NCBI GenBank assembly: GCA_039105265.1
Contig: JAPFFF010000040.1
Coordinates: 124,001-188,000 of the forward strand
DNA length: 64,000 nucleotides
Direction: 5' to 3'
Origin: Tritrichomonas musculus
Taxonomy: Eukaryota; Parabasalia; Tritrichomonadida; Tritrichomonadidae
Position 1 is the stretch's first letter, and every line of letters starts with the position of its first letter. The position numbers and the translations under genes were made by a program. The notes beneath the pieces are model-generated. The model had not been told where the DNA came from. It was given only the letters and a program-made list of their open reading frames with translations, and made no database searches. Below are positions 51,463-61,991 of the stretch, in pieces.

Positions 51463-51849
51463 ATGTATATTTTTTAATTCAAGATGTTCAAAGGATCTGA
51501 TATCATTATACAATTGAAAAAAATATTATAATATTTTTCAATTATTTTCAAACTTTTTGAAGTGTTATCAACCACCTTATTCAAAAAAAAATTTTATTTT
51601 GAAATAAAACAAACTTTTTGTGAATTTTGAATATAAAAAAAAACATTATTATGTTTCAAATGAATTCATATTTCATAAAATATGTTTTAAATGAATCAGC
51701 AGAAGTTGAAATATTGATATTTGTGAGATTTAGAAAGGATGCAGTAAAAGAAAATTATTGTTATTTTATTTTTAAAATAAAATTTAGAAATTTTGTATTT
51801 ACCTCTTTTTCCAAGATTTACTATAGTTGAAATATTATATAAAATATCT

Positions 51850-53636
51850 TTTCTTGTAAATTCACATATAGTGTTATACCTTTTTCTGTAATGGTCAGCA
51901 ATTGCATGAACTTTTTCTAAGTCTGAATTTAGAGATTCATATTTATTATTTGATGAACTCCATTTTGAAGATAAGCTACTCCTCTTTGATTCAATAGACC
52001 ACTTGTCTATTATGATTGAATTCTTCAGTTTATATTATCAATTTCACATTGAACAGAAATTATTTGGTTTCTTATTTCATCTCGCCTATCACGAAGCCTC
52101 TCACATTTCATAGAAGCATCTTCATAGTTTTCGTCAGCTGATTTCAATACCTTGTTGTACTTATCCATCAAATCTCTATAATGTGCAATTAGCTTTCATT
52201 CCACTGACTTCATTAATGAAAAGATAATTACAAAGGTCTTTTTGTCCATTATTAGTTGCATAAGTTAAGCCCGAACATTTATTATAATCTATATGATTAC
52301 ATTCAATGCTCACTTTTTGATAGCAAATTCAGAGTTACGCAAATAGTAGGCGTTAATTTAACCGATAATACATATAGCAATCAAACTGAGAATAAGAGTG
52401 TTGAAAGTGCTGTTCTTTCTATCTTAATGGGTTGTAGAGAGCCCATTTATATTAAAAGTAAAGAGGAGGCTCTTAGATTGATTAACTCAGGATTAATGCC
52501 AAACATGATTGTTATACTTTTGTTGATCATTTTATTGGGCAGATTCATCGACAGACGAATTCATTTGAGGCAAAAATCGAATCGTTTCTTTGGTCGAAAA
52601 GGAAGAAATCTGACTGATTTCTTCTCAATTTCATTAACCTTTTATGATCGCCCACATGAGTTTGGTTAGAACCAAAATATATCTCTTCTGTATGGGCTGC
52701 GGCTTCTTTTGGAATGCATCATCAGGGAGACCGTTTAAGCATCTAAAAAGCTTTTCTTTCTTTATCATTTCATCGTTCGAAAGTTCAGACCTGAAGAAAA
52801 CCTGGCCGGACTGAACGAATGGCACCCAAATGTTCCTGTTGCCCTCATTTTTCAGCCTCAGAGTGATGCTACTGTTCATCCCACTTAAAAAAGTGAAAGC
52901 ATACTCCCTCTTCTTGGTACGCTACAATCTCCTCTATCGTTCTCGGCACAAAAGACATCAGCATTTCCTTGTCCTCAAAATTAGCATCTTCTTGAGCTCG
53001 TTAGAAAGCGTTCACTTCTTTCATATCAGTTTCACGTGGCTCAGAAGAGTGTTCTAGTTGACTGCTATTTGCCCTAGGAAGTAAAAATTTATCCGATCGA
53101 ACTTCAGACCTTCAATGCGACTGTGATGTGGAAGAAGCTGGGGAAAGGCAACGAGATAATGATTATCGAGATGAGAACGATGGGGCTGTGGGAATAGTCG
53201 AAGAGTGCATTGGATACAGTGACTGACATCATAGAAGGCATAGAGGAAGTCGTTTACGGTGTTGATGCTAATTGTTGACGATTCAAACAAGGCGTCTTTT
53301 GGATTCCAATTCTGACTCATCAAGGAGACAGTGCCTTCTCGTGCATATTCAATATGATCCACGCCTCAGAGTAGAGGATGAATCTCGAACTGCTAGGAAA
53401 TAGGAGACACTCAAAAAGCTTCGTTTTGTACATCGCATTATGGTTCCTGGGGTCGAGGAAGAAAGAAGGGCTGAAGAACTTTTACCAAAAAAACTTTCGA
53501 TTTACAGGGTTTTCTTTTTCGAAACTTTTTCCACTTTTGAGACAATGCTGCATGCAGAAAAATAACGAAAGCCTCACAATTTTCTGTACAGCTTTATTTA
53601 TTCGTTATAAAGAAAAGGTGAAATAAAGGCCAATTT
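51850..53636. pseudogene. unassigned gene remnants on both strands
   Basis: The base composition is less AT-rich than the spacers and many short frames look protein-like, but none is complete. On the minus strand, about 51900-52250 contains a helical charged stretch (YRDLMDKYNKVLKSADENYE). Minus-strand stretches at 52634-52879 and 53054-53362 read as pieces of a folded protein. On the plus strand, 52256-52669 is open for 137 codons and includes a hydrophobic segment (MPNMIVILLLIILLGRFIDR). I recognised none of them. They look like decayed copies of one or more host genes rather than working genes. Confidence 0.4.
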
Positions 53637-54150
53637 TTTTTTTAGCTCAGAATAAAGAATCAAATTAAAATGGCTAAACTTGAGCATGATGTATGCTAAC
53701 TGTATCTCTTTATACTCAAATTTTGCGATTTTGGCCTTTCTAAAAATATACTAAGAATCTTACAAATTCAACCGAATTAAACTAAATCTCTGAAGTTAAT
53801 TCTGTTAATATAAATGTATTCAGCAATATTTCAAAACATAAGCAAATTGGGCACCAGGGTTCATGACTTTACATTAATTATTAAAAAAAAAAAACCTTAA
53901 TTAGAGATCTATGATAAGATAATATATTTAAAAGGGAAATTATTTGTTAAATGTTATTTAATAGTAATATTCAATGAGAAAATTGTACAAAGCGAAATAT
54001 GGTTACATTTTTATCTTTAGATTATTAAATTGAGGGAAATTGAATTGCATAAGAAATTTTCAAAATCAGTTTTTGAATTAACATAGAAATTTCAATAGAT
54101 AAGATAAATTTTTTTAATAGCGCGTTCAAATTTCAAGTTATATTACAATT
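53637..54150. other. intergenic spacer
   Basis: About 510 bases of AT-rich sequence upstream of the Ras-like gene. No gene or repeat is recognised. Confidence 0.4.
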
Positions 54151-54156
54151 TCACTT
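54151..54156 (+). promoter_or_regulatory. initiator (Inr) of Ras-like gene
   Basis: TCACTT lies only 9 bases before the ATG at 54160 and fits the trichomonad initiator very well. It implies an extremely short 5' leader. Confidence 0.6.
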
Positions 54157-54159
54157 AAA

Positions 54160-54786
54160 ATGAGTGATACCCAAGCGATTAAAATAGGAATGTTCGGTGG
54201 TGGTGGTGTTGGTAAAACATGTATTACACTACGATACCTCAAAGGAGAATTTACAGAAGGCTACATTCCAACTATCGAAGATGAATTTACAAAAGTCGTT
54301 GAAATTGACGGAAAAGCAATTTCTCTTGGTGTTATTGATACTGCTGGACAAGATGATTTTGCAGAAATGAGATATAGCTATTATTCAAAAGTTCAAGGAT
54401 TCGTTTTTGTAATGGATATCTCTAATCAGCAATCAATTGATGATCTAAAAACAATATACAATGATGCAAGTGATGCATCCGAGGATAAGGTTATAGGTGT
54501 TATTGCTGCAAATAAAGCTGACTTAAGAGATGAAGGCAGAACTGATCTTGTTTCAAAAGAAGAATGCAGCAAACTTGAAAAAGAACTTGGTTGTAAAGTA
54601 TTTGAAACATCAGCTAAAGCCAATCTTAATATTGACGAACTTTTCCTTTACCTTGTTAGACAATTAGTAAAGCGAAATGCGCCAGCAACAAGCAAAACAT
54701 CTGATAAGAGTTCAAAGAAACCTGACGAAAGTGGTAATGCTGCTGACAATGCTAGTGGTGGCGGTGGATGCTGTTTAATCGCATAA
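54160..54786 (+). CDS. Ras-like small GTPase
   Basis: A 208-residue GTPase of the Ras subfamily, a membrane-associated signalling switch. The P-loop GGGGVGKT is at 13-20 and the effector-type switch I YIPTIEDEF follows, matching the Ras YDPTIEDSY. Then come DTAGQDDF (60-67, Ras DTAGQEEY), NKAD (118-121) and TSAK (150-153). The tail is a Ser/Lys-rich hypervariable region ending GGGGCCLIA, so CLIA is a CaaX box for prenylation, with a second Cys just before it that could be palmitoylated. Residues known to be essential for nucleotide binding are in place. A strong initiator lies 9 bases before the ATG and the stop lies in TAAA. Confidence 0.93.
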   Translation: MSDTQAIKIGMFGGGGVGKTCITLRYLKGEFTEGYIPTIEDEFTKVVEIDGKAISLGVIDTAGQDDFAEMRYSYYSKVQGFVFVMDISNQQSIDDLKTIYNDASDASEDKVIGVIAANKADLRDEGRTDLVSKEECSKLEKELGCKVFETSAKANLNIDELFLYLVRQLVKRNAPATSKTSDKSSKKPDESGNAADNASGGGGCCLIA

Positions 54787-55400
54787 ATTGAAAATGGATA
54801 TCCTGCTGGATTGCTCCCATTTTAATAATGAATAAGTGTTTATTTTCATGAATTCAGAACATATTTAGTAAAGACTTTTCTTCTTCTAATTATTTAATTT
54901 TTTTTTTTAGGTAAAAGATTAGTAACGATCATTTTACATTCAATTACCAATTTTTTGATAAAGTTGAGTTTTGGATTTATTGACCACATAAATGGCAAGG
55001 CTTGCTGGTAATGTGACATTCAAGTTGCCCAGAATATTAATAAAAAGTGAAAATTGATAAGCTTTTTACTAACTTTCCAGATATAATCTTTTTCATAGCA
55101 TTCAGAGATAATTAATATTTAAAAAAGCTTTTTTTTAGTATAATAAACTTGAGTATCTGGATATTGTCGAGATTATTTATTTCCATTTTGATAATTTTAA
55201 AAACCGTAAAAGATACGGATATTTTTGGATTATATTTATATTATATAAATAATTAATGTATATTATTTTAGCTTGATACTATATAATTATTAACTCTTTT
55301 CAAAAATTATTGAAGATAAATATAAATTAAAAATATTCGTTATTTTTTTTTATTTCTTACAATTATTTGAGAAGATTTGAATTTCAAAAATAAAAATATC
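54787..55400. other. intergenic spacer
   Basis: About 610 bases of AT-rich sequence between the Ras-like and BspA-like genes. No repeat or gene is recognised. Confidence 0.4.
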
Positions 55401-58400
55401 ATGATACTGGTTATCTCTATACTTTTTGTCTTTGCAGTTTCATCATCATACGATTGTTCGCCTGGCGAATTGAATATTCCAGATGATTTGACTTCAATCG
55501 AAGATTTTAAATATGCATATTGCTCTGATTACATAGGTGAATTACGAATACCCAGCAAAGTCGAAACAATAGGATCACATGCATTTTTTGGCTGTATTGG
55601 TCTTACAGGTCAACTAGTAATTCCGCAGTCAGTTATAAATATTGGTGATTTTGCATTTTATGGTTGTTATGGTTTTACTGGCCCATTAGTATTACCAAAT
55701 TCAATTGTATTCATCGGCCAATCGTCATTTGAACGTTGTTCTGGATTCAATGACAATTTAATTCTATCGAATTCATTGACAGAAATTTCACCTTTTGCTT
55801 TCAAAGATTGTTACAAATTAAACGGTTATTTAAAGCTTCCTAGTAACATCAAAATAATTGGAAAATCCACTTTTTCAGGTTGTTCAGGTTTTACGGATTC
55901 ATTAAAAATTCCAGAAAGCACCAAAGAGATTGGTGAAAATGCTTTTTTTGAATGTTTTGGATTCAATGGAAATTTGGTCATTCCAGAAAAGCTAGAAATT
56001 TTAGGTGAAAAAGCATTTTTCGGTTGTTCAAAATTCACTGGAAAATTGACAATTCCATCGTTAATCAATCGGAGAATTGAAGATGGAGTCTTCTCAGGTT
56101 GTTCAGGATTCAATGGAGAATTGACGATTCCGCGAACAATTGCAAAAATTGGAAACGATGCTTTTTACGGTTGTTCTGGAATTAAAGGCGAATTGAATTT
56201 GACATCTAATATAACAGATATTGGAAATAACGCATTTTGCGGTTGTTCGGGATTCACTGGACTTTTAGTTATACCCAAAAATTTGGGAGTTATTAAAGAC
56301 AAAGTTTTCTGTGGTTGTTCTGGATTTGTTGGCGCTTTGAACATTCCAAAAGGTGTCACAAATATTGGAAATTATTCGTTTTGTAATTGTTCTGGATTGA
56401 CCGGCTCGTTATTGATACCTGAATCTGTCAGTGTGATTGGATCTTTTGCTTTTTCGGGCTGTTTTGGATTCGATGAAAGTTTGACACTTTCGCCTTTGTT
56501 AAAAAAGATACCAGAAAGTTGCTTTGAAAAATGCTTGAATCTTTCAGGATCATTGCAAATACCACAAGGTGTGACAAGCATCGGTAAGAATGCTTTTTTA
56601 GATTGTTGTGGATTCTCTGGCGTTTTGAATTTCGCTTCCAATTTGCAGATTATTTGCGAAAGAGCTTTTTCTGGCTGTTCAGGATTCACTGGAAAATTGA
56701 CAATTCCAAACAATGTTGTAAGCATTGGTGAATATGCATTTTCAATGTGCTTTGGATTTAATGAAGCGTTGTCAATTTCAAACAATTTGACAACAATTCA
56801 AGAAGGATTGTTCTTTAAGTGTTCCAGTTTTTCAGGCTCATTAACAATTCCCGATTTTGTTGAGTCGATTGGCTCATATGCTTTTTTCCAATGCTCTGGA
56901 TTCAATGGGAATTTGGTATTACCGAAAGACAACTTGGAAACGATTGGCTCTTTTGCTTTTCTTGGATGTACGAAACTTGAAGGATTTTTGGAATTGCCTG
57001 AATCAATTCAATACATCGGTGAATGTTCATTTTTTGGATGTTATTCATTTACAGGCCAATTGAACATTCCGAATAACGTCACTAAAATTGAAAACAATGC
57101 ATTTTGTAAATGTTCTGGCTTTGATAAATCATTGCATCTTTCAGAAAATCTCACTGAGATTAAATTTGAAGTTTTTTCAGGCTGTTCAGGACTCACTGGA
57201 AAGTTAGAAATTCCTGAGAAAATAAGAGTTATTCATAATGGTGCATTTGATGGATGTTCTGGATTCACTGGAGATTTAGTAATTCCAGATAATGTTAGCG
57301 AAATTAGTGAATATTCATTCAATAAATGTTCTGGTTTTGATGGTTCTTTAATACTATCAAAGAATCTTCAAAAACTTCCATCGAATTCATTCTCTGGATG
57401 CTCGAATTTGGCTGGATCATTGAACATTCCAATCTCTGTGAAAAGCTTAGGAAAGAATGTTTTTTCGGATTGTATGAAGTTGAATGGAACATTAATTATT
57501 CATGAATTTATAATATCAATTTCAGACGGAGCTTTTTCAGGTTGTTCAGGATTTTCTAGTTTAAAAATTATGTCGAATTTAACTACTATTTCAAAGTCCA
57601 CTTTTTCAGATTGTATCGGTTTTGAAGGGATATTAACAATACCCAATTCTGTAACAACCATTTCAGATTATTCATTTAATAATTGTTTTTCTTTTTCAGA
57701 CCTTGTTCTTCCTGATTCTTTGGAAACAATTGGCATCAGTTCATTCAAAAACTGTTCTGGATTGAATTCTTCATTAGATTTGAAAAAGTTCTCTAATATT
57801 ACAATCATTAAAGAGAGTGCTTTTTCTGAATGTTCAGGATTGACTGATTTATCACTTCCTCCTAAATTACTAAAAATTGAAAATTACGCCTTCTTTAAGT
57901 GCTTCGGATTAGGAAGTGATTTGGGCATTCCAATTGGAGTCATTCATATAGGAAGTCATTCTTTCTGTGGTTGTTTCAATCTCGTCAGAATAAACTTTGA
58001 TCATCCGTTGGAAATAATTGGTGAGTTCGCCTTTTTCGGTTGTTCAGGACTGAAAGGGAAGCTCGACATTCCAAATTCTGTTATTTCAATTGGCCAGTCA
58101 GCTTTTTCTGACTGTAACGGTTTTGACGATGAATTTTCATTATCAAATAAATTGACAACAATCAATGCTAGCGTCTTTTGCAATTGTTCTGGTTTTCAAT
58201 ATGATCTCGTGATTCCTTCAAGAGTAAAATACATCGGATCAAAAGCGTTTTTTAATTGTTCTGGATTCGAGTCATTAAAACTGTCTGATAATTTGATCTA
58301 CATTAATGAAAGTGCTTTTTGTGAATGCTCAGGATTCACTGGAACTTTGATCATTCCGCCTTCTGTTTTGCATGTTCGTTCTAAAGCTTTTTCGCATTGT

Positions 58401-58946
58401 TCTGGAATTGTTAAATTAGAACTTTCTGAAAAATTGATTGAAATTGGATCTCATGCGTTTCATGAGTGCTTTGGATTGAACGGATCGTTGATAATTCCAG
58501 ATTCTGTTGAAATCATTGATTACAGATCTTTTTACGGTTGTTCTGGATTGAATGAAAACTTGACATTATCATCTTCATTGAAAACAATTGAAAAAGAATC
58601 TTTTTCAAACACAAATTTTGTCAATGTTATCTTTAACGGCAACGAGGAACCTAAACCTTGCACAAATAACATTGGTTTCGATGATAAACAGATCATTTAT
58701 GTTTACAATAATTACAATTCGGAAAGCTTTTGTCAATATCAAATTCAGAAAATAAATCCTGAAAAACATAAGAAATTAAGTGTACGCGCAATTGCTGCTA
58801 TTTCATCTGGATGTGTTGCTTTGTTTGTTATTATTATTATTATTGTTGTTGTTTGTATAGTTCGTAAAAGGCCAAATAATCAGCCAGTGATTAATCCCAT
58901 TCCATTGATTAATGAGCAAGATCAAGCTGTAAATGTTGATCAATAA
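55401..58946 (+). CDS. BspA-like LRR surface protein, type I membrane
   Basis: A 1,181-residue cell-surface-type protein. The first 18 or so residues (MILVISILFVFAVSSSYDC) form a signal peptide. The body is about 45 BspA/TpLRR-type repeats of about 23 residues with the pattern GxLxIPxsVxxIgxxaFxgCSGF, spanning about 25-1090. Near the C-terminus a hydrophobic segment (VALFVIIIIIVVVCIV) forms one transmembrane helix. A stop-transfer RKR and a cytoplasmic tail of about 25 residues (PVINPIPLINEQDQ) follow. In T. vaginalis such proteins are surface-exposed and proposed to bind host tissue or bacteria. The ATG at 55401 was chosen because it gives a clean signal peptide; an upstream in-frame TTG does not. 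The stop lies in TAAA. Confidence 0.9.
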   Translation: MILVISILFVFAVSSSYDCSPGELNIPDDLTSIEDFKYAYCSDYIGELRIPSKVETIGSHAFFGCIGLTGQLVIPQSVINIGDFAFYGCYGFTGPLVLPNSIVFIGQSSFERCSGFNDNLILSNSLTEISPFAFKDCYKLNGYLKLPSNIKIIGKSTFSGCSGFTDSLKIPESTKEIGENAFFECFGFNGNLVIPEKLEILGEKAFFGCSKFTGKLTIPSLINRRIEDGVFSGCSGFNGELTIPRTIAKIGNDAFYGCSGIKGELNLTSNITDIGNNAFCGCSGFTGLLVIPKNLGVIKDKVFCGCSGFVGALNIPKGVTNIGNYSFCNCSGLTGSLLIPESVSVIGSFAFSGCFGFDESLTLSPLLKKIPESCFEKCLNLSGSLQIPQGVTSIGKNAFLDCCGFSGVLNFASNLQIICERAFSGCSGFTGKLTIPNNVVSIGEYAFSMCFGFNEALSISNNLTTIQEGLFFKCSSFSGSLTIPDFVESIGSYAFFQCSGFNGNLVLPKDNLETIGSFAFLGCTKLEGFLELPESIQYIGECSFFGCYSFTGQLNIPNNVTKIENNAFCKCSGFDKSLHLSENLTEIKFEVFSGCSGLTGKLEIPEKIRVIHNGAFDGCSGFTGDLVIPDNVSEISEYSFNKCSGFDGSLILSKNLQKLPSNSFSGCSNLAGSLNIPISVKSLGKNVFSDCMKLNGTLIIHEFIISISDGAFSGCSGFSSLKIMSNLTTISKSTFSDCIGFEGILTIPNSVTTISDYSFNNCFSFSDLVLPDSLETIGISSFKNCSGLNSSLDLKKFSNITIIKESAFSECSGLTDLSLPPKLLKIENYAFFKCFGLGSDLGIPIGVIHIGSHSFCGCFNLVRINFDHPLEIIGEFAFFGCSGLKGKLDIPNSVISIGQSAFSDCNGFDDEFSLSNKLTTINASVFCNCSGFQYDLVIPSRVKYIGSKAFFNCSGFESLKLSDNLIYINESAFCECSGFTGTLIIPPSVLHVRSKAFSHCSGIVKLELSEKLIEIGSHAFHECFGLNGSLIIPDSVEIIDYRSFYGCSGLNENLTLSSSLKTIEKESFSNTNFVNVIFNGNEEPKPCTNNIGFDDKQIIYVYNNYNSESFCQYQIQKINPEKHKKLSVRAIAAISSGCVALFVIIIIIVVVCIVRKRPNNQPVINPIPLINEQDQAVNVDQ

Positions 58947-59040
58947 AAAAAAAAACTGAGCAAAATACTTTTTTTGTTTACAAAATAATCTTCAACAAGT
59001 TAGTTTTTTTAATAAAAAAATAAATGAATAAAATTGTTTA

Positions 59041-60891
59041 TTATAGTTTTTTATTTAATAAGTCATTAAATATCATTTCTAAAACAACTAAAAAATGTTC
59101 ATCATATTCATCGCGACCACCAAAGTCTTTATCAATTTTTTTAATCACTTTTTTTACATCAACTTTTTCAGTGACTTTGATATAGAATTTGACAATTGTT
59201 TCAAGTAAAAAAAGATTCTGTTTTGCAAGTGAAAGATAAAAAAGTGTACAAAAATTATTTATATGTAAATTATTGCAATGATCAATCATGTATTTGACTG
59301 CATAATAATTTCCATTTGCAACAGCCATTTCAAAAGCTGACAAGCCATATCTATTTTCACACCAATTCACATTCATTTTTGAATGGCTGCAAAGAAGTTC
59401 GATGATCTTCAAATCAGAAAACAAATTACAGGCAATAATAAGAGCTGAATAACTCATAAATGCTGGCTCATTAATTTGGATATCTGGATTATTTAGCAAT
59501 ATTTCAACACATCTTGAATTTCGGTTTTCAATCGCAATTTTCAAAAAAGATGAATCGTCTTTAAAATGATGGTTGACGTCTAGTCCTGGATATTTCATGA
59601 ACTCGCTCAAAAAGAAGCCAGAATGATCAGTAAATGATTTCCTCACTATAAGGTTGATGTTATCAGCAACAAATTGAGGATTGTTTTTGAAAAAAGGAAG
59701 TAAAAATGACTCGAGAAAAACAAAATTAACTGAAAAAATAGTTTGATATGCAATGTCAATCAAGACACTGTCTTTCTCATTCACACCATTACCAATTTCA
59801 TCATTTATATCTTCATCTTTAATTTTATTTAAATCTCCATTTTGATTATCATCTTCTTTTTTGTTATCATCTTCATTTTTATTTCCTTCAAATGCATTTT
59901 TACAGTTTTCTGTTTCGCTCTGCAGCAGGAATTCGTAATTGTAGTTATCCAGTGAATATTCGACAATTTCAGGATTCCACAAAGAAATTGCACTGCACAT
60001 CGCCATTTTACCAAACTCGATATTCAATTTTGATTCAAAATAGTGAATTATCTCATAGTCGTTCGTCTGAATTGCATCGAAAGTCATTTTCGGGTTTATC
60101 TCAACGTTGTTCATGAGTAAGAACTTGATGATTTTCGTTGAGTTGAACTCCATTGCATAACTAATCAACGGCTGTTCAGACGAAACTAGGAAGAAGTTTT
60201 CGAGAACTGACTCATGAACCAATGAATTAATTGACATGCATGAATTCGATAGAACTTTTTGAAAGGTGTCAATGTCATCCATTTTGACGGCAAGTCGAAG
60301 GCGGTTTGATTCAATTTCTTGATATATTGGATCGTGATAATCGCCAGAATTCCGAAGCCATTTGAAATGCTTCTTTCTCAATTCTTTGTATTTTTCAATT
60401 GACTCATTTGAATACTGACATGTGATATGAAATTTTATCTCTTTTTCGAAATAATCTGGAGCATTTTCAATGATTTCTGGAAGAAAGTATTCATATATGG
60501 ACGATGTGGAGTCTGCTTGTGCTGATAAAAATATTGTGTCAAAGGAGATAAGATCTTCATTAAACATCCATAGTTGGAAACAATAGAGGCCTCCGAAAAT
60601 ACTCCAGAAAAAAGATGATTCGTTTTGTAAATACTTTTTCATTGAGTTCATTAATCTTTCAATTATTTTAATCGCATTTTTTTTCATTGAAGTATGAGAA
60701 GAACGTGCATAATAGGCAATAATCTGACATATCATCATTAAATCTTCTTTTTGATTTAGAAAGTTTTCAGGAATTTGGTTAATTAAATTATCTAATTCAT
60801 AATCATCTGCATTGTCTCCTAATAAATGCAAATTTTTTTGAACTTGAGCAAAAACTTTAATTTTGGTTTCATCTTGAAATAAGTTATTCAT
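59041..60891 (-). CDS. DUF3447/ankyrin-type protein, paralogue of 5034-7121
   Basis: A 616-residue protein. The start at 60889-60891 (MNNLFQDETKIKVFAQVQKN) was chosen over an earlier in-frame ATG at 61014. It aligns with the start of the paralogue at 5034-7121, and an initiator TCATTT (minus strand) lies directly upstream. The domain plan is the same: helical N-terminal region, DUF3447/ankyrin-like repeats at about 190-320, an acidic linker (KNEDDNKKEDDNQNGD) and C-terminal ankyrin-like repeats. The linker is short here, whereas the paralogue has an expanded EENKEK array. No signal peptide or membrane segment is present from this start. Likely a cytoplasmic interaction protein of unknown partner. 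The stop lies in TAA followed by TAAAC. Confidence 0.8.
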   Translation of the reverse strand: MNNLFQDETKIKVFAQVQKNLHLLGDNADDYELDNLINQIPENFLNQKEDLMMICQIIAYYARSSHTSMKKNAIKIIERLMNSMKKYLQNESSFFWSIFGGLYCFQLWMFNEDLISFDTIFLSAQADSTSSIYEYFLPEIIENAPDYFEKEIKFHITCQYSNESIEKYKELRKKHFKWLRNSGDYHDPIYQEIESNRLRLAVKMDDIDTFQKVLSNSCMSINSLVHESVLENFFLVSSEQPLISYAMEFNSTKIIKFLLMNNVEINPKMTFDAIQTNDYEIIHYFESKLNIEFGKMAMCSAISLWNPEIVEYSLDNYNYEFLLQSETENCKNAFEGNKNEDDNKKEDDNQNGDLNKIKDEDINDEIGNGVNEKDSVLIDIAYQTIFSVNFVFLESFLLPFFKNNPQFVADNINLIVRKSFTDHSGFFLSEFMKYPGLDVNHHFKDDSSFLKIAIENRNSRCVEILLNNPDIQINEPAFMSYSALIIACNLFSDLKIIELLCSHSKMNVNWCENRYGLSAFEMAVANGNYYAVKYMIDHCNNLHINNFCTLFYLSLAKQNLFLLETIVKFYIKVTEKVDVKKVIKKIDKDFGGRDEYDEHFLVVLEMIFNDLLNKKL

Positions 60892-60893
60892 TA

Positions 60894-60899
60894 AAATGA
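60894..60899 (-). promoter_or_regulatory. initiator (Inr) deciding the start of the second DUF3447 gene
   Basis: Read on the minus strand this is TCATTT, two bases upstream of the ATG at 60889-60891. The upstream in-frame ATG (61014) would be excluded from a transcript that begins here. Confidence 0.5.
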
Positions 60900-61991
60900 T
60901 GAATAATAAACTTAAAGATAGGTCGGCCAAAATAACGTATTTGTCAAAAACATAAAGCCAAATTTTAAAAAACGCTAGAAACTTCCCAAACTTATATATT
61001 TGTTTCATGATCATATGATTAAGAAAATATCCAAATTTGATGGGAATTCTTGAGTTGGATTTTTTTTATCATCATTTTTTTGAAATTTGAATTTAAAATA
61101 ATTATATCCTGTTATATATTAAATTTAAGTGTTATTTTATTATTTTATATGGATTTTAACTATACATTATATATATAAATATAATAATAATTAAGTAATA
61201 TTTATTATTCATCAGTGAATTGATGGAAAAAAATTAACACAATTATTGAAAAAAAGAAGATCATATTTCCTTTTTATTTTTATTTTATTATATTACAAAA
61301 ACTTATATAAAAACAAAAATCGACTTAAAAATGAAAAAGAAGAAGAAAATCTTATAAGAAAATTGCCCAAACTTTTTCAAAAAGAATTGAATTTTGAAAT
61401 TTTTAAAAATACATTTTTCGTGTTTAATAAAATAAATAAATATTTATCAATGATTACATTAAATGTAATACAATATTATAGATATAATTAAACATAAATA
61501 ATTAACTTTTTTCATTATAATTATAGGATATATTAAAATTATTTATTTAAAAAAAAAACATAAATTTCACAAAACTCAACTCAAGAAATTGGATGAAACT
61601 TGGTAAACAGAATATGTAGATATCATATAATATTATATATCAAATAGAATATATTCCTACGTTTTTTTATTTTTTTTGACAAAACTCGTTATTCTGGCCG
61701 ACCTATACTTAAAGTAAAATGGCAGACAACTATTTTTTCCCTCAATTATTATTTAAATTTCCACACCTAACTTCTAATAGAAGAATCGTTAATTAAGCAT
61801 ACTTCTTCCAATTAAAAGAATTCTTCATGATTAAAAATATATTAATTGGAATAGTGATCATTAATTATTATACCCGCAACTCCCTACCGAAGGGGATTTT
61901 TTGTTCGTTATTTTGTTGGATTTTTCTCGTTATTTTTTTCTGAGAAATTCTGAGTAAAAATTGAATAAAAAAAAGAGAAATGATAAATAGC
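60900..61991. other. 1.1 kb intergenic spacer
   Basis: AT-rich sequence upstream of the second DUF3447 gene. An open frame at 61246-61491 is Lys/Asn/Phe-rich and has no recognisable domain, so I do not call it. Nothing else is seen. Confidence 0.4.

Noticed and set aside
52634-53362. Weak resemblance of minus-strand stretches to the C-terminal half of a tubulin
   Set aside because: A few words fit (a T-L-R-F-like block followed by a P-rich stretch), but the alignment breaks down quickly and no tubulin signature motif is present. I leave the region unassigned.
60892-61014. N-terminal extension with a hydrophobic segment on the second DUF3447 protein
   Set aside because: The paralogue starts at the equivalent of 60891 and an initiator lies directly before that ATG, so the extension is probably upstream DNA that happens to be open.
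61246-61491. Open frame of 81 codons rich in Lys, Asn and Phe
   Set aside because: Its composition is what AT-rich spacer gives by chance, and there is no domain, initiator or conservation to support it.
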